64,000 bases of DNA from Phoenix dactylifera (Eukaryota > Streptophyta > Magnoliopsida > Arecales > Arecaceae): positions 997,501 to 1,061,500 of the forward strand of contig NW_024067692.1 in NCBI RefSeq assembly GCF_009389715.1. Reading direction: 5' to 3'. How positions within the stretch are numbered: the first letter of the stretch is position 1; the number at the start of each line of letters is the position of its first letter. Made by a program: the position numbers and the translations under genes. Positions 46,273 to 56,123 of this stretch are shown piece by piece. The notes below the pieces were generated by a model. The model made no database searches, was not told the DNA's origin, and was given only the letters and a program-made list of their open reading frames with translations.

Positions 46273-47984
46273 CACATTAGCTAAGCAACCCCACACTTTT
46301 AAGTATTTTAAGTTAGGTTTTCTATGTTTTCAGATTTCATATGAGGTTTTATCATTATGTTTGAATAGAATTCTGTTCAAGATATAAGATGCAGTTACTA
46401 GTGCCTCCTCCTAAAGATTTTCTAGTGCACCAAAACTAATTAGCATAGAGTTAACCATATCAATTAAGGTTATATTCTTTCTTTCAGCTACTCCATTAGA
46501 TTGGGGTGAATAGGGAGCTGTCATTTCATAAATTATCTGATGTTCTTCACAGAACTGGGTCAGCTCAAATGAGGTATATTCACCTCTTCTATCAGACCTT
46601 AAGGTTTTAATTTTTTTATCTAGTTGGTTTTCAGCCTCTGCTTTATAGATTTTGAATTTATTTAAGACCTTATTTTTAGCTTTAATAAGATAAAGGTGAC
46701 AGTATCTAAAAAGGTCATTTATGAAAGTTACAAAATATTTGTTTTCACCCCTTGAGGTTCTCCCTAAGTCACATACATCACTATGTATGAGTTCAAGGAG
46801 ATCAAAATCTCTACTTATAGAGTGGAAGAGTCTTTTAGGTAATTTGGCCTTTACACATATCTCACATTTGTCATTATTCTTAAGTTTTGATTTTGGGATT
46901 AAGTTCAAGTGCATTAATATTTTAATTGAACTGTAGTTTACATATCCCAGCCTACTATGCCAGACAACAGGAGAGTCAATATGAAGAACAATAGAAATTT
47001 TATTCATAGATGGAATAATTACATTGAGTTTGAACAACCCATCACAAAGAAAATCTTTTTCAATGAAAGAGACCATGGGTTACTACAACTTTATTTGATT
47101 CAAAAACAATTCGGTATTCTTGCTGGACAAGCAAGGATCTACTAACTAGATTTTTACGGATGTCTAGAACGTGGTGCACGCCTTGCAGAGGGAGGATCTT
47201 TCTAGAGGTAAGTGTCAGATCCACTCGTCCCACTCCAAGCACGCGTGCCACAACATTATTACTCATGGTCACAGTTCCTCCACATGAGACCTGATAAGAT
47301 GAAAATCAGAAGCGATCAGAATAAATATGTATACTAGCTCCGGTATCAATCCAGACAAGTGCTAATTTGGTCATGTTAACTTTAGGTATGAAAAAACAGA
47401 CCTAATAGCAGTTCCAGAAGAGTCAGCCCCACAGGTCACCATGTTGGCCTGGGCACCAGAAGTGGCAGGATCCTTATTTCTAGGTTGACGAGGAGTAGTG
47501 ATCTTGTAAAAGCATTGGTTGGCTATATAGTTGGTCCAACCACAGACAAAATAGCAACGAACAAATTCTTCTTCTTTCTCTTTTTTCTGGTTCTGAGAGA
47601 AGTTGGGTCTTTTGTTGTTGGGCTGGAAGGAGTTCCTATGGTTGAATGATTTCTTCTTGAAGGACTTGTTATGGTTGGGATGGAAAAAATGATTCTGATT
47701 TTTGGATTTGGGCTTGGATTCAATATTGTTGACTTTAGGCAAAGGATTGGAGGAGTGGAATTTTTTCCTAAGGCGATGTTGTTCTTCAATCCTAATAGAA
47801 TTTAGGACTTGAGTTAGAGACAGATCTCCTTGGGTGTGGCTCAAAGTCTTGGCAAAATCTGATCAGGTAGAGAAAAGTTTGTCTATGATACAGGCAACTT
47901 AGAAAGACTCATCTAGGTGGGTTCCATTTGCCTGGAGTTAAAGAATCAGGATTTTATATTCATGGATTTGATCATTCATAGGTT
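46273..47984 (-). pseudogene. Copia gag 3' part, protease and integrase, broken, minus strand
   Basis: Read on the minus strand it has gag text (SLTQVLNSIRIEEQH), a damaged zinc knuckle (RCYFVCGWTNYIANQC), a protease-like VWIDTGAS region, then pre-integrase (WHSRLGYVNYSS, CEICVKAK) and integrase (HSDVCDL, FINDLFRYC, RSDRRGEY, SPQSNGVAERKN). It ends in VWGCLAN just before the junction with arm A. Stops interrupt it after GALENL and SYEI, where related proteins have Trp. Confidence 0.78.
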
Positions 47985-49865
47985 TGGAATCAACAAATTT
48001 AAACTTGCTAAAGTTAGAGGCCTTGAATCTCTTTATCCCGGCATCATCAAGTCCATATTTATTTTCCAAGGTATCCCAGAGATCCTTGGCACTCTTACCT
48101 ATATAATAAATTTCATAAAGCCTATCAGAAAGGGCTCCTAGGATTCTATGAAGACAGTGGTAGTTGGTTTCTTTTGGAGTCTTAGTGAAGGAGGTGGAGG
48201 AAGCAGTAGCAGTTTGGAAAGAGGAAGGAGCAGGGTTTGGGTTGCGGCGAGTAGTAGATCGTGAAGCAGATGGGTTAGACCCATTACTGACTTCAATAGT
48301 GCTCTCACCAATAGTTGAGATCAAGCCTAGGGTGGTAAGCCAGAACCACATTTGATTCTGCTACCTCTTAAAGTTTTGACTATCAAATTTTTCAGATTTA
48401 GTACTAAGATTTTCAGATGTATGGGAAGCCATTGATTTGTAGCTTAACACAGTTTTGACATCTGTGAAAATGAGAAGGTTTATGTCAAATTATTGCACTG
48501 ATATCTAATTTGAATTTTAGATGTCTAGTTGAAAAATTCAAAAAATAATAGCCAGATCAGCTCCAGATTGGTGGTGGAGCACTTGGCTCACTTAAGTACC
48601 AGCCTTTTTTAGGCACATAGGCTTTTTTGACAAGCTTTTCTTAGACATTGTTATTCAATGGATAATTTCATTAGATATCGTTTAATTTCATCCTAAGTTT
48701 AATATTAAGCTAGCTCCTATGAATTAACCAATTTCTGAATTTTCGTTTGAATGGAATTTGGAAATTACTTCGTGAGGAGTCCAAATGGAAGTATTAATAA
48801 ACCTTTTGGAAGTTAGGCAATCTAATATTTTGCTTAAAAAATTAAGCACAAAAGTAAAGCTGGCAAAAATGTGTAACAGCTAAAATATACTAAATCCTAT
48901 GATTTGATACAAATACTAATTTTGAATATGATAATCAGATTCAATGATTTTTGGAGATTGATCTATGATATCATACCAAGATTGTGCATGTAATATGTGG
49001 CAGTTGTGATATCATACCAAGATTGTGCATGCAATATGTAGCAAAATGTATAATAAATGTTGCAATTTAAAATCTAGTGCTAACAGTACATAAACTTTTC
49101 TGGATTGTTAGCCTAGATGCATAAATATAATTGATAAATCAATAATTGAATGTTTCTAATATTCATCAATAGTAAATAAGAAAAATAAACTAGCAAATTA
49201 TTTACTTGAAAATAGAATAATAAAATGAAGAAATAAAAAAAGATGGCCTGTGGATCGAAGCACGTTGATGCGCTGTCCAACAAAGTTCATGCCCCCTACG
49301 CACGGGTCCGCTGGCACAGATTTCTAGAGATACGATGATACAATACAAAATCACGTCTTTTCCGTCAGTGCTCCTCCAGGGAAGAAAGAAGAGCACGTTC
49401 CCGCTTGCAGATAGCTCAGAAGAAACTCAGAAAAATAATTGAAATTATGTGGAGACGAGAATAAGAACAAGAGGGAGAAGAGGAATTTTTCATTATCTTG
49501 AAATGATCCCTAGAGCCTTTTATATAGGCTCAGGTGCGTCAAAAGAAGCAAAATCTCCTCCCGCAGATTGATGACATGTCTTCTTATGCTCCTTTGATCC
49601 TGTGACCTGTTGCATCTTGGCCGCCCATGCTTCCTTTCTTCTTTGGGGGCCATTCCATGCTTGCTCTTGCGCGTGGATGCATGACCCTTGTCTTGGCCTA
49701 CTTCTTTTGGGGATTTTTTCATGTTTGCTCCCTTGCTTATGCGCGGATGCTTGACACTTGGCCGTTGACCAAGTTAAAGCAGAAGCAGAAAGCCCGTTGA
49801 CGCCGAATTTGAATTCAAATTTTGAATTTAGACGAAAGGTTTAAAATATTTAATTTAATTCAACA
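47985..49865 (-). mobile_element. Arm B: Copia LTR and gag start, minus strand
   Basis: The LTR reads inward from 49865 on the minus strand with TATA box CTATATAAAAG (plus strand about 49519-49530). Gag starts at ATG 48432 (MASHTSENLSTK) and has TAG after FKR, then the frame ending KFKFVDSKPMNDQIHEYK. It carries a 41-bp tandem duplication at 48967-49043 that arm A does not show. Confidence 0.75.
48967..49043 (+). repeat. 41-bp tandem duplication in Copia arm B
   Basis: The phrase GATATCATACCAAGATTGTG and its continuation occurs at 48967 and again at 49008, with two mismatches in 36 bases. It is a local tandem duplication. Confidence 0.85.
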
Positions 49866-50226
49866 GTTCTTTCTTTTGATTCTTGAATTGATTCGGATCC
49901 CTATTTCTTGGAAGAAAGGTGGTCCAGGAGTTTCCAGCGTTCTTTAGTTGACAATCCAAAAGTTTCTAGCCTTCTTTAGTTGATGATCTGATAACTGGAG
50001 CATCCAGCTACTTTGTTTTTTGGTCTAGGATTCTTTGGTTCATGATCTGCTAACCGAAGCTTAGAGTTACTTGTATTGATTTTTCGAAAGATTTGTCCTT
50101 TTTGCACTTCTTGTCAAGTATATTTCGTTTTTCTTTTACTAGTTTTATCATGATATTTGTTCTGTTCAATCGCATTCACAGAGATGTATGCAGCGACATA
50201 ATGAGGTTGAGCTTCTGGCTTTGGGC

Positions 50227-53200
50227 TATTTCTCTTTGCTTGTTTTTAATAACTTATGGCATGTTTAGATCTTTCTTGTATGGATTAGTTGAGTTATATC
50301 ACATGTTTTAGATCCTTATTTAAATTATATGTTACTAGTTTTTGGTTTTGATAATCTCATTTCACCCGAATTAGGATACTTTATTTAGAGTAATCTGGTA
50401 TCAACACAATGATGAAAAGATCTGCTTTAGATTTTTCTTTCGTTTAATTTATGCAACTTACTCAAAAAAAGGAAAACCACCTTATTGTGAGTGCACAATG
50501 ATATTTTTGGGCCGAAAAAAAGATAAGCTCTTAAATACACCTTTTTTTACCTGCATCCACTCATTAAATGGTTGTAAATGAAAAATACCTGCACATTTTG
50601 TGTGCTAATTTTTTTTTTTGAATAACCCATCATGAATACCTTCTCATTGCATTCAAATGTTGATCACAGGTGGAGGATTCTATTAGTTCTCTAACCGGTT
50701 ATATTTTAAGATCGTAAACAAGATGGATAACTTTGCTTATTTGTGTGATTGAAGTGTATGTATCTGTAGAGATTTCCACTTCAATTTTCCATAGATGTTG
50801 CTTATATCTTTTAGACACCTACAATAGGACTTCCTACAATTGATTCTTTCAGGTGACATGATCAAGAGATGCCTGATCTTTCATCAGGAATAATGGTTTC
50901 CTTAGATCAATCCGATCTCATATTTTTCGTGATTGACGTTCTCAGGCTTCTTTGAGGCTGAAAATGGATGTTAAGGACATATTTGGTCGGGGGATAATGT
51001 TGTTTGGTCAGGGGATAATTAGTCATCAGAAGTCCTCATGTACGTAGGTCCTCACCCACTTGTTATGCGTGGAATGATCTGTTTCATTTTTGATGTGAAT
51101 CAGTGGCTTGATGTCATTGTAGGTAACTTCAAAAGGAGGACCATTATTGGGCATTTATGCACCCCATTTGAATTAATTTTCTACTGTATGTTGCAGGCTT
51201 TTTACTGCAAAATAGACAGGATAATCCTGCTTAGTCTATTAGATAGGCAAGATCCACCCCCTATCTTAAATAGGATTCTTGCGAATAACAGGTATGGGGA
51301 CTTTGATGTATGAAAGCTCATTACTTGATTGTCGTTATCAATGTCATGATTGTTAAATTACGTGATATCTATAAGTCTATTTTTGTATCTCTGCATATTC
51401 CCATGCTCATACAATCTCTCAAGTGTTAGGGGAGAACACATCTATTGATTAAAAAGTGTATTCTAATGATGTTAAAAAGTAGACAAGGTTTGGCAACGAG
51501 TTCATTGACTCTGCATATGCATACTTAAAAAGGAAGTGCGATTGTGTTCTTTTGCAGACATTTCTTTTCTTTATGTATAAATGCATGTGTCCCTGTGTAA
51601 GCACGCGTGCATAAGCATGGGTGCATTCATGTGCTTGGCTGTGGGTATGACTTCTTATTGAAGTTGAGTTGGGGAATTATATAAGGATCACTATCCACGG
51701 CTTATGCCGGCACCAATATTATCATCCATCTGACACCCTTATTTCTGTTGGCTGAGCTAGCCTTGGTAATGTCAATGAAGAATTTGCAAAAATAGTAAAT
51801 TTAGTATACGTGGGTTTTTCAGCAGACTAGATCTTGGAAAAGCTTATCCGGAGATAGACTTTGAAATTATGCAGTACATGTTTGCAAGCATACACACACA
51901 TGGTGGTTGGGACTTCTTGCGATTACACCAAGAAGGCTGATAACTAGTTCCAATCTTGTGGTGCGTGGTACTTCATTGTTTCATTTGCTGTTGGCCACCT
52001 ACAATACCGACATGTTCTGTTCACATTGTGATCATGAGGGATTGGTTTGAAATATGTTTTTTTTTTTGACCAATTAGTTTTAGCTATGTCGTATACGTAT
52101 GTCTAGCTCTTATATGCATGTATCTCATGTATCAGAGGTGTGATCTTTGTATAACTTAGGTTTTGTAGATGTCGTGGTTCAGCCTGTTCATGTGTGGCTT
52201 TTGATGATTTTATTTTACTTGGTAATTGTTTTATGTTTCTGCGATGTTTGATAATAAATATGCTCTTCCCATCCTTCATCCTATTGAAATCTTTGTAGGC
52301 TGCAATAACCTGAGTAGTTGAGATAGTGTCACAGAGAAGAAATATTTGGTCTTCAAATATCAACCTGCCTTGACACCAACCAGAAAGTTATCTATCTTTT
52401 GGGTGTATATCTGGTTGACTCAAAAGTTTCAGATAATGTATTAGTGTGTTCTTCTGGTCCATTTCATCCATTTAGCATATTTTGGTTCATCAGTCTTTCA
52501 AGTGATCCATCTGTTGAATGCAGTGATTGTTTAATTGATGCAAAACCATAGTTGAGGGTCCATTGGCACAAAAAGATGTGAATAGGAACATAATTGCTTA
52601 AATCTGCATAAATTCCTTAATATCAATCCTGCTGCAATAGTTGTGATTTGTGAGTCCTCTTATAATATTTATAATGCACCTAATCTCATTTGCTATTGCC
52701 TTCCTGTAGCTGATCTTTTACCAGTATTAGTGCTCTATTGTACTGCTATGTCAATATTGTCTTGTTTTCCTACATTCCCTCCATCATGAAACAATGTTTG
52801 CAACTATTTAATTTATTGTATAAATGACCGTTCTCAGATTTATATTTCTCGTCTTACAATCACACTGAATTCTTGAACTAACTGATGCTTTATTTTTCTT
52901 TGTTTAGGCAATGCATGATATGCTTTAGCACCAGCATTAATGGGCTCTCCCTCTTTCTCTTGGAGTCAATACCATGGCAATGGAGGAGTGACTGAATATC
53001 TAACAAGGAGCATAAGAGGAGGGAGAACTCCTGCTAAAACATCCGCATCTGCATCATGGGGCTGTGGCTGGACCTCCGCCTCCTTGCCGATCTCCTTATT
53101 TCTGGCCTCAATCTTTGTCGCCCACTCTTGGGTAATCTAATTCACTGCCCCTTTTATGGATTTCAGTATGAGTTTCTGTCTATTAAATTATTGACTGGAA

Positions 53201-54134
53201 TATTTGATCGTTTGACTAGGCCGTGGATTCTTTCATTGAGTGGCATTGCATAACTACTTCTGCCACTACTATGAGTCTATGACCGCTACTACTAAGATTA
53301 ACTTTCTTGTTGGTGGTTATAATTTGAAAGCTTGCTAATCAAATTTATCAACTGCCAGGTTTCCAAAATGTTTCAAACTTTCAATTATATTAGTTAGATG
53401 TTACTTGTTACTAATCGGAATTTGAGACACCTACAGGAGGAAGTTCTTGATGCCCTTGTTTGTTGGGTAGTTATTCTTGTTCTTATTATTGCATGCATTC
53501 AGTTTGTGATGTAACAGATGTCTGCTTTATTTCTGACTGAAATGAAATGATTAAGATGCCTTTTTTTATATATAAAAAGGACTCTCATTTGGTAATGTGG
53601 CGTAAATTTGGTGCATTAAAGAGGTAGAGTTAGTGTGGTTAGATTCTCATAAAGGGAAGATGGCATGCCAAACTCAGATATATTACTTAGCAGTTAGCTT
53701 GATGTTAACATATGATGATATAATGGACCATAGAATTCTTTTGTAACCAAGGTGATGTAGCAACATTGCTGGATGAGATCACTGGCTTTGGGGAACATAT
53801 TTGTAAAAGTGATGTTCTGAAATGTTTGAATTTCTTGCTGAACCTGAATCTCATTAAATGTGAATGATGTGGGAGGTGGATTTTGGTCCTAAATCCTAAC
53901 AATATGGAACTAAAGCTTGAGTTTGGTTTTATAGGGATTTAATAAGGGGATACAAAAAATTATCATGTTTGCTGCCAAAAAGTCGATATTTGATTATTTT
54001 GGACTCATGAAGGTGAAGAATGCGACGAATGAATTGATTGGGATTAGTGTAAGAGGATTAATTGATGGTTTGGAAGACTGAATAGAGATTATTGTTTTGG
54101 AGCCATGAAGGTTAAGAATTCAATTGATGTTAAT
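50227..54134. other. AT-rich region after the Alba fragment
   Basis: I searched both strands for the missing Alba exon (MAIATVVTVAEI, DIKDD) and did not see it. ORFs near 51038, 52103 and 52940 show no domain. Near 53997-54134 a unit of about 110 bp (CATGAAGGTGAAGAAT or CATGAAGGTTAAGAAT) is duplicated, and its second copy is split by the element at 54135. Confidence 0.45.
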
Positions 54135-54817
54135 CATGGTCTGCTGAATCGGTCGGAACCAACCGGTTCAGCTTGTACCGTACCGGTACCGGCCTCCATT
54201 GGTACGGTATAGCGGTGGAATTCGGTTCCTTGCCCGTACCGGTGCGAATCGGTGCAGTTCCACCGGTACTCGCGGGGAAGAAGGGGGGAAGAGAGGAGAA
54301 GAGAGGAGAGAGAAAAAAAAAACCTCTCACGCTACCGGGCCTCTTTCTTCTTTCCGAGCACCTCGCGGGGAAAAAGACCTCCCTTACTTGCAGGAGAAGG
54401 GGGGAAAGAGAGGAGAAGAGAGGAGGAGAGAGGGAAGAAGAGAGGAGGTGCTCGGGAAGAAGAAGAGGAGAAGGAAAAAAAAAGAAAAGAAAAAGAAAGA
54501 GAGAGAGAGAGAGGCCGCGGAGGCGCAGGCGTGAGTGTGGAAATGCATCCTCCGACTCGTGACCGCGCGTGTTCCACGCGGCGGAAATCGCGGTCCACGT
54601 GCCGGGAACCGTGCACGATTCCTAACGCAGGCTTGCCGCGCGGGGCAGTGAGCCCACGCACTGCCCCGCGTGGGCTTTTAATGCGGCAGAGGGGCATTTA
54701 ATGCCACTTTGCAGCATAACACGCATTTTTTTTTTCGGAACCGGTTGAAACCGGTACTGAACTGGTACCGGTCTTCACTACATCGGTTCGGTCGGTTCTG
54801 CATACCTTGATGTTAAT
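54124..54817. repeat. 11-bp direct repeats flanking the 672-bp element
   Basis: TTGATGTTAAT occurs at 54124-54134 and 54807-54817. The inner nine bases would fit a Mutator-type duplication. Confidence 0.7.
54135..54806. mobile_element. 672-bp non-autonomous DNA transposon with terminal inverted repeats
   Basis: The left end (GGTCTGCTGAATCG) and the reverse complement of the right end (GGTATGCAGAACCG) match imperfectly and are flanked by an 11-bp direct repeat. Both ends are rich in GGTACCGG and AACCGG motifs, giving nested palindromes. The middle has a long GA-rich tract (about 54274-54515) followed by a CG-rich block. There is no transposase. A Mutator-like non-autonomous element is the best fit; the superfamily is uncertain. 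ORFs inside only reflect the GA-rich composition. Confidence 0.65.
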
Positions 54818-56050
54818 AATGTGATGACAGAATTGATGAGGATTAGTATAGGGAGATTCATTGATGTTATGGAGGCTAAGCAGGGGTTTGAATGAAAAAA
54901 ACAGAAAATTTCTCAGAAAAATGAATGAATAAGAGATAATAGAATTGAAGGAACCTTTAGGGATCATACAATAGCAAATTGCCTAGAGTGTTCATCCTTA
55001 GGTTTGAATAATTTAACTTTTGAAGCATGGTGTCACATCAAGTATGAGAGGTTAACTTTTATATTCATATTGGTAAGAATTCTATGATTTATGATGCGGG
55101 TGCAGAGGGATAAATTTGGAGTTTTTAGCATGAATTGGGATGGAGTTCAATCAATTGGCATGGAGGAGTGCAAGTGATATGAAAGAAAGCAAAGTTCTCT
55201 AATTGAATGGCATGTTGATCTTGTGTCATAAATGGGAATTGTGGGCTTGACAATTTCGATTTGATGCTGAGGACAAGGAATGCTTATCTTATTCCGAAAA
55301 GAAGTGCTAGTTTCTCGAACATGTTAAATTTGTTTAACCAAATACTACAATTAATAGTTGATATGAGACAATAAATATGAGGCCCAAGGCTTGATTCCTG
55401 TATTATATGCTGATAAAAAGTAATGGCAGTGGTGTTTGATTCACTTAGATATAGATGTATTAGAATGGGGTAATGCAAGTTTTATAGGGCTCTGCATTTT
55501 CATACACCCCCCAATGAAAAAAGGTGACATTCCCTAATAAGATGTTATGAAATTTTCTCGAAAAAAGAGAACAATACTCAATTAAGTACTATAATATCCC
55601 TGGTGGATTTAATCTTACCATGGATTTGTGGACTTCAATCATATCATACAGATGCTTGCATGTAGTTGCTCATTTTGTTGAGATGTAATGGAAAAAACAA
55701 AAGAAAATGTAAAATTTAGAAAGAGCAAACTGCACATCTAGACATTCTCCTTCCAGAAGTGGCTGCTAAGATAATAATTGAGTGGAACATTACAGGCAAA
55801 TTGATAACCCGTGATGAATAGAGTGTGTCTCCTCAAATGATCTGCAAGTGGATATTAATATTAGTCATGGTTATTAGTCGTAATGACTTCAATAGGGTAT
55901 CGTATCCTCTTCCAAATTATGCTTTCATGAGGTTATGGAAGGTTTTGTTATCATTAAATTGTCTCTTGATAATTCAAATGTTGTTATGAGAAAAATGGTA
56001 CATACACTGCAAGGTGTTTTGGTGAATAATGCAGTGCATAATATAAAAAA
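54818..56050. other. Intergenic; right copy of the duplicated segment
   Basis: From about 55060 this matches the sequence at 42640-43130 in order and orientation, at roughly 75-80 percent by eye. No gene is supported. Confidence 0.5.
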
Positions 56051-56123
56051 CGCCCACCGTGGGGCTCGAACCCACGACCACAAGGTTAAGAGCCTTGCGC
56101 TCTACCGACTGAGCTAGACGGGC
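56051..56123 (-). tRNA. tRNA-Lys (anticodon CTT)
   Basis: On the minus strand the 73-nt sequence begins GCCCGTCTAGCTCAGTCGGT, giving the acceptor start and box A (TAGCTCAGTCGG). The anticodon stem CAAGG/CCTTG encloses the loop CTCTTAA, anticodon CTT, for Lys AAG codons. Box B is GGTTCGAGCCC. The acceptor stem pairs fully with two G-U wobbles, and the discriminator is G. There is no intron. The downstream plus-strand A run at 56045-56050 gives T residues on the tRNA strand, a plausible Pol III terminator. It looks functional. Confidence 0.95.

Larger units (their letters stand above)
44545..49865. mobile_element. Head-to-head Copia-derived block
   Basis: The 5,321-bp block starts TGTTGAATTAAATTAAATAT and ends with its reverse complement. 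Arm A (44545-46272) is an LTR plus the start of gag on the plus strand. Arm B (47985-49865) is the same LTR-gag segment on the minus strand; by eye the arms are about 88-90 percent identical in the comparable part of the LTR. Between them (46273-47984) lies the continuation of arm B's element on the minus strand: rest of gag, protease, integrase and the start of the region after it. Reverse transcriptase is absent. Flanking 5-mers (TCTAT and GTTCT) do not match, so no target-site duplication is seen. All frames are broken. Confidence 0.82.
44050..50226 (+). pseudogene. Alba-family DNA/RNA-binding protein, broken and interrupted
   Basis: Exon 1 (44050-44164) encodes MEENTDAANNLSIGVSCKKN, then QIE; after a net -2 (or +1) shift near 44119 it continues SNTKKFLFFYISLAN up to a GTGAGC donor. 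The family (Arabidopsis At2g34160-like, from memory) starts MEEIT..VNN and has KKNRIQVSNTKK and FFYVNLAKRYMQ. The matching next piece lies at 50182-50226 after a CATTCACAG acceptor and reads RCMQRHNEVELLALG. It then loses similarity where related proteins continue MAIATVV. The rest of the Alba domain was not found downstream. The intron between them holds a 5.3-kb Copia-derived block. Alba proteins bind RNA or DNA and act in chromatin and mRNA control; this copy should make no full product. An assembly error cannot explain the missing third part. Confidence 0.72.

Noticed and set aside
52940..53140. Possible decayed copy of the CESA1 last exon (TTCTGGCCTCAATCTTT)
   Set aside because: Only about 17 bases resemble CESA1; the surrounding sequence does not align.
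54173..54701. ORFs rich in Lys, Arg and Glu
   Set aside because: They come from the GA-rich tract inside the 54135-54806 element.
55935..56117. 60-codon plus-strand ORF
   Set aside because: Its second half is the antisense of tRNA-Lys.
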